A DNA stretch of 63,353 nt from Actinomycetota bacterium (GTDB lineage: Bacteria > Actinomycetota > Geothermincolia > Geothermincolales > RBG-13-55-18), in assembly GCA_003598015.1 (NCBI GenBank), contig QZKE01000014.1:1-63353 (forward strand), given 5' to 3'. This document shows positions 8,778-18,204 of the stretch, piece by piece. The first letter of the stretch is position 1. Every line of letters starts with the position of its first letter. Under the pieces are notes generated by a model that had not been told where the DNA came from, made no database searches, and saw only the letters and a program-made list of their open reading frames with translations. The translations under genes were made by a program, and so were the position numbers.

Positions 8778-9748
8778 CGCTTCAGCCTCCTAGCCAGTCC
8801 CGCCAGGTAGCCGGCCACCTTGGCACCATCGATGGCCAGCATGAGCAGGGCGATACACGGGGCGGCGGCGGCCTGCTCCCTGGCCGGGCGCCCTTCCATG
8901 TACACGGGGATACGCAGCCAGCGCCGTCCCGCGTACAGCATGCCCGCGGCCGCGGTCGGTATGGCCATGCGCCTGCCCCGCGGGGATAGAGCGCAGAACA
9001 CGAGCCACCCGTAGGTGGCGAAGCGCAGCAGGTGGCGCTGGGGGTACATCCCGGACTCCCCATCCCCCCGGGCGTAGAGAAAGTACTGCCTCAGCAGGGT
9101 GCGCACGTTCCGCCTCATCCTCCAGTAGACCAGGGCGTCCTTGGCCAGGGTATGCTGGATATGTATCTTCTTCCAGGCATGGTTGAAGAACATATCCTCG
9201 CCGATCTCCAGCCATTCGGGATAGCCACCCACGTCCACCCATACGCGGCGACGAAAGGCCAGGGAGCGTGAGGAGGGAAGAAAACGCCCCTCGCGCACCT
9301 CCCACGGCAGGGGCACGGTGGCGCAGGCGGAGACCTCCTCGAACCAGCCCGCGGTGAGCGGGCAGTAGAAGCCGGCGACCAGGTCCGTACCCGGTTCCCG
9401 CTCCAGGGGCTCCATGAGTCTCTCCAGCCAGTAGGGGCTCAGGACGCAGCCCGCGTCGGTCACGGCGATGACGTCGTGCGAGGCCAGGGCGATGGCATGG
9501 TTCCTGCCCTGCGCGATGTTGCTGCCCTCGCATACCTCGATGCGCACCTGGCATGGCGCTCTTTCCGCCAGGGAGCGCAGTTGCTCCGCCGTGCCGTCGC
9601 TGGATCCGCCGTCCACTACCACCACTTCGTCGGGCAGGCGCGATTGCCCGACGATGCTCGTCCACCATTCGCCCAGGTTGCCGGCCTCGTTGAGTACCGT
9701 CGCCACCAGGGTCACACCGATGCGTCTCTCCCTATCGCCTCCGGACAA
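8774..9748 (-). CDS. GT2-family glycosyltransferase with C-terminal hydrophobic segments
   Basis: 324 residues. GT-A motifs: T-V-L-N-E-A-G-N near residue 19, V-V-V-D-G-G-S-S-D-G-T, and V-T-D-A-G-C as the metal-binding region. I-G-E-D-M-F-F-N-H-A-W-K provides the ED acceptor motif. The last 90 residues include hydrophobic stretches, suggesting membrane association. The start is TTG at 9748, 2 nt beyond the stop of the upstream GT4, so coupling is likely; no ATG precedes the conserved core. A GT2 of this type usually adds one sugar to a lipid-linked chain. Confidence 0.85.
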   Translation of the reverse strand: MSGGDRERRIGVTLVATVLNEAGNLGEWWTSIVGQSRLPDEVVVVDGGSSDGTAEQLRSLAERAPCQVRIEVCEGSNIAQGRNHAIALASHDVIAVTDAGCVLSPYWLERLMEPLEREPGTDLVAGFYCPLTAGWFEEVSACATVPLPWEVREGRFLPSSRSLAFRRRVWVDVGGYPEWLEIGEDMFFNHAWKKIHIQHTLAKDALVYWRMRRNVRTLLRQYFLYARGDGESGMYPQRHLLRFATYGWLVFCALSPRGRRMAIPTAAAGMLYAGRRWLRIPVYMEGRPAREQAAAAPCIALLMLAIDGAKVAGYLAGLARRLKR

Positions 9749-9750
9749 GC

Positions 9751-10911
9751 CTAATCTCCCTCCATTACGCGGTCGTATACCTCCAATACCTCGGAGGCGG
9801 CATTCTCCCAGGTAAAAGCGCGGGCGCGTTCCCGCCCCTTCCGAACCATGCGCGAACGTAGGGCGGGGTCGGCGATGAGCTTCTCAACCGCGGCGGCGAT
9901 CTCCTCCGCCTCCAGGGGGTTATCCAGCAGCAATGCCGCGTCACCTACCACCTCGGGCAGGGAGGCCCGGCGGGAGGTGATCACCGGCACGCCGCAGGCC
10001 ATGGCCTCCAGGGGAGGCAGCCCGAAGCCCTCGTAGATGGAGGGGAATACCAGCATGTCCGCCTTGGCCAGCAGCGACCGGAGTCGCTCGTCCGGAACGT
10101 ACCCCGTGAACGTCACCTGCTCCTCCAGGCCGAGGTCCTGTACCCGCAACATGAGCTTGCGATACTCGGTGTTGTTCAACCTGCCCAGGCCACCCCCACC
10201 GATCACCGCCAGCCTGTGCTCGAGGCCTCTCGCGCGCAGCAGCGAGAACGCTTCCAGCAGGGTGGCAAGGTTCTTGCGGGGGTGGAGGTTGCCGATGTAG
10301 GCGAGGTAAGGGGGGGTAAGCGCGTAGGCGCGCAGCGCCGTCTCCATCTCCTCCTCAATGGGCTCAGCAAGAAAAACGGGGTCGAGGCCGGGGTAGACCA
10401 CCTTCAGCTTCTCAGCGGGGAGGTCGTAGACCTCGCCAAGCTCGTCCGCGGTGAAACGGGAATCCGCCAGCACCATGCGCGAGCGCTCCAGCAACCTGGG
10501 CAGAGAGGAGATAAAACGCCTTATACCCTTGCTCTGCATCTCCGGGAAACGCACGAAGTTGATGTCATGCACCGTGGAGACCAGGCGCGCGTGCCTGAGG
10601 GCGGGCGCCTGGTAATTGGTGGCATGGAAGATGTCGAATTCTCCTAGAAACGATTCCACGGGCAACAGCGAGGTCCTCCTCCACCAGGTGTAATAGAGGA
10701 AGTTGGCGGGGAGGTTGTATCCCTTCACCTCCACCCCCTCCAGGGGAGGTGAGACGCTTTTCAGGCGGTGCCCGCCCCGCAGGGAGATGCAGAACATGTA
10801 GTACTGCTCTTCCGGCCTGGAGTTTATGAGGTAGGCGACCAGGTTCTCGGTATAGTGCCCTATCCCCGTCTTCTCCAGGAGAAATGGGGTGCCGTCGAAA
10901 ACGACCTTCAT
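9751..10911 (-). CDS. GT4-family glycosyltransferase
   Basis: 386 residues, GT-B fold. The N-terminal Rossmann half begins M-K-V-V-F-D-G and carries G-I-G-H-Y-T-E-N-L. The C-terminal donor half has Y-I-G-N-L-H-P-R-K-N-L and the EX7E retaining motif in Y-E-G-F-G-L-P-P-L-E-A-M-A-C-G. Most similar in layout to mannosyl- or rhamnosyl-transferases of capsule and O-antigen loci. First cistron of the GT4-GT2-GT2 operon; the SMR-like transporter gene lies 28 nt upstream on the same strand. Confidence 0.9.
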   Translation of the reverse strand: MKVVFDGTPFLLEKTGIGHYTENLVAYLINSRPEEQYYMFCISLRGGHRLKSVSPPLEGVEVKGYNLPANFLYYTWWRRTSLLPVESFLGEFDIFHATNYQAPALRHARLVSTVHDINFVRFPEMQSKGIRRFISSLPRLLERSRMVLADSRFTADELGEVYDLPAEKLKVVYPGLDPVFLAEPIEEEMETALRAYALTPPYLAYIGNLHPRKNLATLLEAFSLLRARGLEHRLAVIGGGGLGRLNNTEYRKLMLRVQDLGLEEQVTFTGYVPDERLRSLLAKADMLVFPSIYEGFGLPPLEAMACGVPVITSRRASLPEVVGDAALLLDNPLEAEEIAAAVEKLIADPALRSRMVRKGRERARAFTWENAASEVLEVYDRVMEGD

Positions 10912-10939
10912 ATCCCGCCCGCTGTACGCTCTTTGTTCA

Positions 10940-11359
10940 TCAGGGGTTCGTCGTGCTCCACTGTCCCCAGTTAATGAGGATAATCCCGACCACGATCGCC
11001 GCGACTCCCAACCAGTTCAAGGCCAGGATATCGCGGTTCTCGAATAGTTTATCGTAGAACATGACCACGATATAGGTGAGGCTGACGAAGGGGTATGCGA
11101 CTCCCAGGGGCACGTCCGTCAGTACGATCAACCAGAATAACGCCGAGACCATGAAGAGAACCAGCCCCAGCAGGACGAGCCACGTGGTCACGATCTCCTT
11201 GACGAAGGTCGCCGGTTTCTTGATCAGCTCTCCGGCACCCATGCCCGTCTTGTCCTTCACCTCGGTCATGCCGCGGCGCAGGCAGATCTGACCGCTGATG
11301 GCGAGCCCCACGCTTATTATGATCAGGACGTAGGAAATTGGCTTGATGGTCGCTTCCAT
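10940..11359 (-). CDS. SMR/DMT-family small membrane transporter (ArnE/ArnF- or EmrE-like)
   Basis: 139 residues with four predicted membrane segments. Characteristic features are I-S-G-Q-I-C-L-R-R-G-M after the first helix and P-L-G-V-A-Y-P-F-V-S-L-T in the third, as in SMR/EamA-type half-transporters. It is longer than EmrE (about 110) because of a hydrophilic loop after the first helix. Placed between a lipoprotein gene and a glycosyltransferase operon, a role in flipping an undecaprenyl-linked sugar, as for ArnE/ArnF, is more likely than drug efflux. Strong AAGGAGGAG ribosome site before the ATG. Confidence 0.8.
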   Translation of the reverse strand: MEATIKPISYVLIIISVGLAISGQICLRRGMTEVKDKTGMGAGELIKKPATFVKEIVTTWLVLLGLVLFMVSALFWLIVLTDVPLGVAYPFVSLTYIVVMFYDKLFENRDILALNWLGVAAIVVGIILINWGQWSTTNP

Positions 11360-11485
11360 CTCTCCTCCTTATAGCCTGCCGTTTTCACCGGCTCACCAGG
11401 CTCCGGCATTCCCGGCCGAACGACTGCGTTTCCAGCGTATTATACCAATCTTGTGCGACAGCTTCAGTCTGATCCTCAGGGGAGC

Positions 11486-12322
11486 TCATACGGCTTCGTT
11501 GTAGAAGGCGGGGGCCTCTATGCGCAGGGGTGGAACCTCGCCGTAACCGGAGAAGAGAAAGAGCATGTGGGTAGTGCTGCTCGCGCTCTCCGCCATGGAG
11601 ACGGACTGGGTCATATCCACCTGCTGCGGCAGCCGGTCCGCCTCCCTTATCCATAGCTCCACCACCAGTTCCCCCATCACTTCGCTCAGGTCGACGCCCT
11701 GTAACTGTTCGGCGAGGGTGGGATCTTCCTGCAGGCGGAGCTCGATCAGCTCCTGCCCGGTTACGCTGTAACGTATGTGTGCACAGCGTTCCCCGCCCAG
11801 GTCTTCGTATCCCAGCCATTCCGGGTCAGCGGCGACACCGGTGAGTTTCGCTATCGACCCGGCGTAGTCGAAATAGCGGTTCTGGCCCGGCTGCGGTGTA
11901 TAGTACACCCATCCGAGCACCCCCAGCTCCGCCGACAGGCGCTCGCCCATGACATAGGCGTTCTCCCCCCCATCCAGGGTCAGGTACGAGAACGTGTTCT
12001 CCTGCTGCTCCTGCTCTTGTGTACTGGTTGCGGTCTCGCTGTACTCGTAGGTCTCGCTGGCGGGGAAGATGATGTCCCCTTCCACCCGCAACTGCTGTTC
12101 GAAGTCACCCTGTAATGTCTCCAGCCGGTACTCCTTCTCCTGCACGAAGTGGAGGTATCCGTCATCCTGCGCGTAGGCGTTGATCGCCTCGCCGCAGTCC
12201 GTGAGCCACGCCGCGGGGTCATTCCCCCCACAACCGGCCGCGAGAACCAGCGCGGCGACGCCGAGCAGGGCGGCGATGACGATCTTCCTGGAGAACATGG
12301 CTTTCCTGCACATATCCTTCAT
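11486..12322 (-). CDS. Secreted lipoprotein of unknown function (LppX/LolA-like in outline)
   Basis: About 278 residues. A signal segment ends in L-A-A-G-C (lipobox, Cys about 31), followed by an acidic, Gln/Glu-rich domain with alternating beta-type segments and D-L-S-E-V-M-G-E-L-V-V-E-L-W-I-R. The overall look (lipoprotein, R-Y-S-V-T-G-Q-E-L near two thirds, L-W-I-R-E-A-D-R-L-P) resembles actinobacterial LppX/LprG-type lipid-binding lipoproteins, but I see no diagnostic motif. Start at 12322 chosen from an AAGG 8 nt upstream; ATG at 12349 is possible. Same strand as the SMR gene, 127 nt apart. Confidence 0.6.
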   Translation of the reverse strand: MKDMCRKAMFSRKIVIAALLGVAALVLAAGCGGNDPAAWLTDCGEAINAYAQDDGYLHFVQEKEYRLETLQGDFEQQLRVEGDIIFPASETYEYSETATSTQEQEQQENTFSYLTLDGGENAYVMGERLSAELGVLGWVYYTPQPGQNRYFDYAGSIAKLTGVAADPEWLGYEDLGGERCAHIRYSVTGQELIELRLQEDPTLAEQLQGVDLSEVMGELVVELWIREADRLPQQVDMTQSVSMAESASSTTHMLFLFSGYGEVPPLRIEAPAFYNEAV

Positions 12323-12674
12323 GTCATATGCCTTGAATCCATGGCTCATGCGGTCTTTCCGGTCCGGGTCGGGAGTGCTGGATGATACATGCCGCCGTTC
12401 GCTTTGACGCCGGCTCGAAGCGTGCATGTTCCGGGACCCTCATCATCCCGGGATGGTGAAGATGCTAACATACGCCCCGGTCCTCGGCAACATGGATGTT
12501 CGTATCGCGGCTCCGGTGTAAGCCTCACCGGGGCCCGCTCGGATTCCGCCGGGAGCGCAGCAACGTTTCGATGCGGGGATGTACATGGTATTATCCAGTT
12601 TATCCATTGCGTTGCCGGGATTGGAGGAGGACCGCCCTGATCCGATATGTTGGCCCTGTGAGGATGGCTGTGGG
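12323..12674. other. Divergent intergenic region
   Basis: About 350 bp between the minus-strand lipoprotein gene and the plus-strand membrane glycosyltransferase. It should hold promoters in both directions, but I could not identify a convincing paired -35/-10 set. Open frames here read straight into the downstream gene and lack their own ribosome sites. Confidence 0.4.
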
Positions 12675-14831
12675 ATGAACGTCTTTACAGGCAGCAAGGC
12701 AAAATCGTTGCTGCTGTTGCTCTTTTTTTTATGCATGGCGGTGATCATCACCTGGCCGCTGCTGCCCAATATCTCCAGCTCGCTCTACGGCAACGTAGGC
12801 GACTCCGTCACCACGGTATGGTCCTTGAAGTGGTTCAAGGAAGCGGCGTTTTCCCAGGGTGGCAGCATCTGGCGCTTTCCCCAGGCGGCCTATCCCTACG
12901 GCGTGAAGACATCATTCTCGCTGGCCTATTTCCCCCTGGTGCCGCTCTTCGCCTACCCACACGGCGAAACGGTACTCTATAACCTCATCATCATCTTCTT
13001 TATCGCCTTGAACGGCTACGTGATGTTCCTGCTGGGCAGAAAGCTGTACGGGAACGCCGCGGCGGGCATGATCATGGGGCTGATCTATATCTTCTGCCCA
13101 TACGCGATAACCAGGGCGAAGTACCATCTGAGCCTGGTCCCTATCTTCATCTTCCCGCTTCTTCTCTATACGCTGATCAACCTCAAGCAGCGCTTCACCA
13201 CCGCCAACAAGATAAAGGCCTTTCTGGCCATATTGCTGGCCTTGAACACCCATCCTTATTACGTGGCCATGACCTTGCTCCTGCTTGCGGTCCTGTCCGT
13301 ATGCTATATAGCCCGGAAGATCCGGGCCGGGCTGCAAGGATTCAGGCTCGACTATCGCTTCCTGCGCACCTGTGCGCTCTTCGTCCTTCTAGCCTTCCTG
13401 ATCACCCTGGCCCTGTCCTATGCTCAGCTCACCATCACCAGGGGTGACGGGGCGACGGTCGGAAGGTCGGAGGGAGACCTCTATACCTACGCCGGACACG
13501 CCTGGCATTACTACACCCCCTCGCCCAACAGTACTGTCTTCGGGGATTCCGTGAGCCAGTTCGTCAGGGACAGGATCTCCGCTACCAATATCGAGGAGTT
13601 CGTCCTTTTCCTGGGATTCATCAATATGGGCCTGGCGCTCATCGCCATCCTCGTGTGGTTTGCGCGCCGATGGTTCAAGCCGGCGGGCAGGCTCGCCGGC
13701 GACCTGGAGGAAAGGGCGAGCTGGGTCGTACCCTTCGCCCTGCTGACCGCCGCCATATCCTTCATCCTGACCCTGCCTCCCACCATCAAGATCGCCGGCG
13801 CCACCCTCTATATGCCGGCATGGTTCATAAGCAGGCTCACTACGGTCATACGTGTATATGCGCGCTTCGGGGTGCTCGTCTTCTTCTCCGTGACCCTGCT
13901 GAGCGGCGCGTGCATAGCCTTCGCGGACAAGGCTCTGCATAACCTGGGTTCGGCGGGAAGCCGGCGATGGATGCTGCTGCGCTATCCGCTGCTGGCCCTG
14001 CTCGCAGTGCTCGTCGTATGCGAATTCGCCGAAGTGGGTAACGCTCCCCTGCAGGAGATGTACGATCGCAAACCCGTCTACGAGGAGGTGGAGGCGCTGC
14101 CCGAAGATGCCGTGATCGTGGAGTATCCCTTCGTGGCTTCGGATGAGGCCTATACCGGCCTCTACCTCTGGAACGCCATCTTCCACGGCAAGGATATGCT
14201 CAACGGGTACGGCCAGGGGACGGAGGGGGAATCCATGCGCAACTGCGTCCTCAACGTGCTCGACGAGAAGACGCCGGGGCTGCTCGCCTATATGGGTGCG
14301 GATTACGTAACGCTGCACAAGGATCTCTACGAGAAGGGAAGCGCGTACTCGTATCCCGCCGGCGGCGTTGACCTGGACGCCTTGCCGGCCGGCTACGAGT
14401 TGCTGTGCGAGGACGGGGAATCGGCGCTCCTGGGCATCGACGCCACCCGCCCCGATATCGTGGTCATATACGAGCCCGGATTCAGCACCGTCATCACCCC
14501 CGAGTTCGGAAACGGCTGGTGGTTGGGGGCGGAGCGGAAGTGGCTGATGAGGATAGACTCCCTGCAGGAGCGGGTGGTCGACATCAGCTTCCGCATCTTC
14601 TCCGTGCAGGGGGAAAGGACCCTCGACGTGGACCTGGGAGGGGGAAGGGTGGAGACCTACCGCATCGGAGAAGACGCGCGGGAGATCTTCATACCCGGGG
14701 TAAGGCTGGAGGCGGGTATCAACGAGATCCACCTCGGCAGCGACGGGGATCCCACTCCATATAAAGATGTATATGGAGGATATGACGATAAGGGGGTCTG
14801 CTTCGCGATGTCGTTCTGGTACATCAGGTAG
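12675..14831 (+). CDS. Polytopic membrane protein, GT-C-type glycosyltransferase candidate
   Basis: About 718 residues. Starts with a hydrophobic helix ending I-I-T-W-P-L-L-P, then a first extracellular loop with G-N-V-G-D-S-V-T-T-V-W, the same W-P...GD...W pattern seen in the proteins at 42449-45106 and 49110-51677. Around ten more membrane helices follow, then a non-membrane C-terminal portion (about residues 460-718) that should be outside. This is the plan of GT-C enzymes that use polyprenyl-phosphate sugars. The acidic residue in the first loop is a candidate catalytic base. The ATG at 12675 is preferred because the first helix starts right after it. Substrate unknown; YfhO-type membrane protein is an alternative label. 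Confidence 0.65.
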   Translation: MNVFTGSKAKSLLLLLFFLCMAVIITWPLLPNISSSLYGNVGDSVTTVWSLKWFKEAAFSQGGSIWRFPQAAYPYGVKTSFSLAYFPLVPLFAYPHGETVLYNLIIIFFIALNGYVMFLLGRKLYGNAAAGMIMGLIYIFCPYAITRAKYHLSLVPIFIFPLLLYTLINLKQRFTTANKIKAFLAILLALNTHPYYVAMTLLLLAVLSVCYIARKIRAGLQGFRLDYRFLRTCALFVLLAFLITLALSYAQLTITRGDGATVGRSEGDLYTYAGHAWHYYTPSPNSTVFGDSVSQFVRDRISATNIEEFVLFLGFINMGLALIAILVWFARRWFKPAGRLAGDLEERASWVVPFALLTAAISFILTLPPTIKIAGATLYMPAWFISRLTTVIRVYARFGVLVFFSVTLLSGACIAFADKALHNLGSAGSRRWMLLRYPLLALLAVLVVCEFAEVGNAPLQEMYDRKPVYEEVEALPEDAVIVEYPFVASDEAYTGLYLWNAIFHGKDMLNGYGQGTEGESMRNCVLNVLDEKTPGLLAYMGADYVTLHKDLYEKGSAYSYPAGGVDLDALPAGYELLCEDGESALLGIDATRPDIVVIYEPGFSTVITPEFGNGWWLGAERKWLMRIDSLQERVVDISFRIFSVQGERTLDVDLGGGRVETYRIGEDAREIFIPGVRLEAGINEIHLGSDGDPTPYKDVYGGYDDKGVCFAMSFWYIR

Positions 14832-14871
14832 CGGGATACTGGTAAAATAATCGCGCGAAAAGGAGCGGCGG

Positions 14872-15453
14872 ATGGAGAAGAAGATCCTGGATCTGGGTTG
14901 CGGAAAAAGCAAGGTTCCCGGCGCCATCGGGATCGACCACAGCGACCTCCCGGGTGTCGATATCATCCACGACTTGAACGTCTTCCCCTATCCCCTGGAC
15001 GATGACGAATTCAGCCAGATCCATTGCTATCACGTCCTCGAGCACGTGGAAGACGTTATCGGGGTCATGCGTGAGATCTACCGCGTGGCGAAACCCCACG
15101 CCAGGATATTCATCAGGGTACCCCATGCTTCCTGCTCCAAATCCCTCTGGATGGATCCCACCCATAAAAGGGGCTTCACGACTCGCACTTTCATCGATTA
15201 CTTCAGCGAGGATGCGGAGTTCGGGTACTATTCGCAAGTCGATTTCCGTCTGGACATATTGAGGATGAACTACTGTATCTACGATGGAGGACGTGGCACG
15301 CGGAAGATCCCCGCTTTCTTCCAGTCGTTCTGCAACCGCCTTGCCAACATCAACTTGTTGACCCAGGAGCTGTGGGAGCGGGTCCTGGCTGGATACGTCG
15401 GTGGGTTCGAAGAGCTATACGTGGAGCTTACTGTCATCAAGAACCCGCATTAG
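14872..15453 (+). CDS. Class I SAM-dependent methyltransferase (type 11)
   Basis: 193 residues. Motif I I-L-D-L-G-C-G-K (5-12), an acidic residue at the end of strand two (G-I-D-H-S), then C-Y-H-V-L-E-H-V-E-D and an R-V-P-H-A motif. This is the compact methyltransferase domain found in capsule and O-antigen loci, probably methylating a sugar hydroxyl. AAGGAG lies 6 nt before the ATG. It is 40 nt downstream of the membrane glycosyltransferase gene on the same strand, so probably co-transcribed. Confidence 0.87.
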   Translation: MEKKILDLGCGKSKVPGAIGIDHSDLPGVDIIHDLNVFPYPLDDDEFSQIHCYHVLEHVEDVIGVMREIYRVAKPHARIFIRVPHASCSKSLWMDPTHKRGFTTRTFIDYFSEDAEFGYYSQVDFRLDILRMNYCIYDGGRGTRKIPAFFQSFCNRLANINLLTQELWERVLAGYVGGFEELYVELTVIKNPH

Positions 15454-15484
15454 CCGCTCTGGGATCCCCGCAATACAAAAGGCC

Positions 15485-16225
15485 TCAACCGCCGTTGTTC
15501 CTCTTGATGGATCTCATGCCGGAGCGAATCGAGATGGTGTCATAGATGATGATGGCTATCTGCTTCCAGTTGATGTGCGATCCCTTGTAGATGTTGAAGT
15601 CGAGCTTAATCGGGCACTCCACTATATTCTCGTATCCGAAATGCTCGGCCAGGGCCAGCAGCTCGACATCGAAGGCGAAGCTGTTCTTACGGGCATGCGG
15701 CACCACCTTCTCCAGGACCTCTCTCTTGAAAAGCTTCATCCCCACTTGCGTGTCCCTGATCTTGAGGTTGAAGAGAAGGCTGTTCAGCTGGCGATAGATA
15801 TAGCTGAAGAACTTGCGATGTGCCGGATAGTAGACCTCGGATTCCGGGTGGAGCTTGGAGCCTACCACAACATCGGCATCCTCGTCGATGATCTTCTCGT
15901 AGGCGTTGATGATACTCATGGGACCGATGTCGAAGTCGGAGTCGAGGTAGCCCACGAACCTCCCCGAGCAGTGCGAGAAGCCGTGCTTTACCGCGTATCC
16001 CTTGCCCATGTTGTCGTGATAGTGGATGTGGAAGATCCTGTCTCCGTTGACGGACTGCATCTTCTGTAGGGTCTGGTCTTTGCTGCCATCGGAGACGACG
16101 ACGATCTCGTAGTCCAGGTCATGCTGTTCGAGCAGGGTCTTTACGGAAGCGAGGTTTTTATCGATGAACGCCTCGCCGTTATAGACAGGCATTATGAGAG
16201 ACAGCTCGACGTTCCCGTTATTCAT
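15485..16225 (-). CDS. GT2-family glycosyltransferase, dolichyl/polyprenyl-phosphate sugar synthase-like
   Basis: About 246 residues from the start chosen at 16225, which has a purine-rich GCGGGGG 5 nt upstream; an in-frame extension to 16363 is basic and low in family similarity. Motifs: S-L-I-M-P-V-Y-N-G, V-V-S-D-G-S-K-D-Q-T, G-K-G-Y-A-V-K-H-G and the metal motif Y-L-D-S-D-F-D. That set matches DPM1/ALG5-type synthases, which charge polyprenyl phosphate with mannose or glucose. It has no C-terminal membrane domain, like the soluble DPM1 type. Such a product would be the donor for the GT-C enzymes in this window. Confidence 0.85.
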   Translation of the reverse strand: MNNGNVELSLIMPVYNGEAFIDKNLASVKTLLEQHDLDYEIVVVSDGSKDQTLQKMQSVNGDRIFHIHYHDNMGKGYAVKHGFSHCSGRFVGYLDSDFDIGPMSIINAYEKIIDEDADVVVGSKLHPESEVYYPAHRKFFSYIYRQLNSLLFNLKIRDTQVGMKLFKREVLEKVVPHARKNSFAFDVELLALAEHFGYENIVECPIKLDFNIYKGSHINWKQIAIIIYDTISIRSGMRSIKRNNGG

Positions 16226-16421
16226 TGAACCCCCGCACGGTCCGCTTCGGCCTGACGTCACTTTCCAAAATACCCGTTTCAATTTTAACCATGAATATAC
16301 GAAAGTCAAGGTAGCGAGCCGTTTAGCCTCCCGTTTCCTTGTTCTATATTCTTTACCCATCACGCAGCTCCTTTAATCAACCCATACGGGTTATGGAGAT
16401 AGGGCTGCCCGTGAAGGTCGG

Positions 16422-18188
16422 CTAGTCGGCCTGCGAGGCCTCCTTCTTCGCGTCGTCGTCCATCTTGCCGACGCGGAAAAAGAAAGCGATCAGGAGAAGG
16501 ACGCTGACCACGAACATGACCAGCGCGATCTGAAAGGTCGTAGAGGCAACAGTGTACATGGCCGTGATGCCGATAACCGCAGAAACAGAGAGGCATATGA
16601 CCAGGAACCGGGTCTCCTCGGTGGCGAGAAAGTAATAGATAAACATGCCGACCAGGGTATATCCGCTCATGGCCAGGCATATAATCCACAGGATGGATGA
16701 TGCACCAATGAATTCGCTCCCATATAGTTTTGTGATAATGAACCCGGGGGAAGCGATGAACACCGCGCTCAGGACCGCGCTCCCGGCCAGCACCACCACC
16801 AGGCCTTTCCATAACAGCTGGCGGGCACCCTCCCGGGCGACATGGGCTTCGACCAGTTTCGGGAAGATGACTATACCCACCGAGGAGGGAAAGTAGAGGA
16901 TGATCTTCCCCAGGAAGGCGGCGCAGGCGTAATCCCCAGCTATATCGGAGGCGAATTTGCGTTTGACGATGACCGTGTCTATGCTCACCAGGAGCAGGAA
17001 GATCCCGTTGGCGACGATAAAGGGCGTGTATGACTTGGCGATCTCCCACAGCCGGATACGCTCCGCAGGTTCTCTCTTGAACAGGATGTCCCTGATCACG
17101 AAGAGGGATACGAGCAGGATCGCCAGGCTGCTGAACAGGCCTCCCAGCAGGGCGCCCGATACCCCCCAGCCGATCTTGATGAAGATCCACCCCAGTACGA
17201 ACCTTCCGGCCGCATAGGCGAACATGACCGTGCCCAGCAGGATAAACCACTGGTACCCCTGGAACACCCCGCTATATACGGGGACGAGTATGGCGACCGC
17301 CATGACCAGGCCGCAGGTGATCACGGGCGCCGCCCCCTCGATATGGAGGTAGCCCGCGATGGGCCCGTTGAAGGCCACGAAGACCACGGCGACCAATACC
17401 GCCGCGAGCACGGATATCTGCAGGCATCGCATGGTTACCTCGTGTATGCCGCCCTTGTCGTCCGCCACGCGGAATTCGGTTATTTTCTTAGCCAGCAGGG
17501 CCTGGAGCGAGGTGGTGGGGACGGTGATGATCATGAATATGGACAGCAGGGCGGCGAACTCGCTGTAGGCGTCCCTGCCGAGAAGCCGGCCCGCGGTCAC
17601 GTTGAAGAGGTAGTTGAGGAAGTTGGCAGCGAAGGTGGCGGCGACCATGTACCCGATGGCGGAGAAGAAACTGCCTCTGAGGGAAGCAAAGGCGCGGCTC
17701 TCGGTCCACGCCGGCTTTCTCTTCTCCAGTTCCTGACGCTGCCTGGCCTGCCTCCACCTTTCCCGGCCATAGGCCACCAGCTGGGCCAGTATGCCGATGG
17801 CCAGGAAATAGTAGGACCACACGGCCACCTGCCCGGCGCGCAAGGAACTGTCTATGGCCAGCAGGATCGCGCATCCGCCCAGGCAGAGCATGAAAAGCAC
17901 TATGGAAATTCGGGAGTCCAGGCCCATGAGCAGTGTCATCAGGGCGAAGGTCACGAAGAAAGCCGCGGTTAGGTTGACCAGCAAGGCAACAGCGAGGAAG
18001 GTTACGGCGCAGGCGAGAGTGCGTACCCAGTGCATGGCTGCATAGTACAGGGCGCGTTTTGTCCTGTCCGCCACCCTGGACGGCAACCGGCCGAGGGGGT
18101 TCGCTGTCTCCCCGGCCGCTATATATGGCGTATCTTCTCTATCTTTGTATTCTCTCATACCGTCCCGCTCACTACCCGTATCCGCCAT
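16422..18188 (-). CDS. Wzx-type polysaccharide flippase (MOP superfamily)
   Basis: 588 residues. The first 160 residues hold several extra hydrophobic segments, then comes a MOP/PST flippase core beginning F-S-A-I-G-Y-M-V-A-A-T-F. The core has about 12-14 membrane helices with S-E-F-A-A-L-L-S-I and repeated hydrophobic blocks. Such proteins flip undecaprenyl-diphosphate-linked repeat units to the outer face of the membrane. At 588 residues it is longer than the usual 420-500 because of the N-terminal extension. It lies 16 nt downstream of the giant membrane protein gene, so the two are probably one operon. It is a second export route in addition to the Wzm/Wzt pair. Confidence 0.85.
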   Translation of the reverse strand: MADTGSERDGMREYKDREDTPYIAAGETANPLGRLPSRVADRTKRALYYAAMHWVRTLACAVTFLAVALLVNLTAAFFVTFALMTLLMGLDSRISIVLFMLCLGGCAILLAIDSSLRAGQVAVWSYYFLAIGILAQLVAYGRERWRQARQRQELEKRKPAWTESRAFASLRGSFFSAIGYMVAATFAANFLNYLFNVTAGRLLGRDAYSEFAALLSIFMIITVPTTSLQALLAKKITEFRVADDKGGIHEVTMRCLQISVLAAVLVAVVFVAFNGPIAGYLHIEGAAPVITCGLVMAVAILVPVYSGVFQGYQWFILLGTVMFAYAAGRFVLGWIFIKIGWGVSGALLGGLFSSLAILLVSLFVIRDILFKREPAERIRLWEIAKSYTPFIVANGIFLLLVSIDTVIVKRKFASDIAGDYACAAFLGKIILYFPSSVGIVIFPKLVEAHVAREGARQLLWKGLVVVLAGSAVLSAVFIASPGFIITKLYGSEFIGASSILWIICLAMSGYTLVGMFIYYFLATEETRFLVICLSVSAVIGITAMYTVASTTFQIALVMFVVSVLLLIAFFFRVGKMDDDAKKEASQAD

Positions 18189-18204
18189 CCCGCGTATACG
18201 ACTA

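Noticed and set aside
10940..11359. Multidrug efflux pump EmrE
   Set aside because: The extra loop and the glycosyltransferase operon context fit a lipid-linked sugar flippase subunit at least as well; a drug-efflux role cannot be claimed.
13389..14966. A 525-codon open frame antisense to the membrane glycosyltransferase gene
   Set aside because: Composition is Arg/Gly/His/Glu-rich with no hydrophobic core, no family signature and no ribosome site; it is the mirror of a real high-GC gene.
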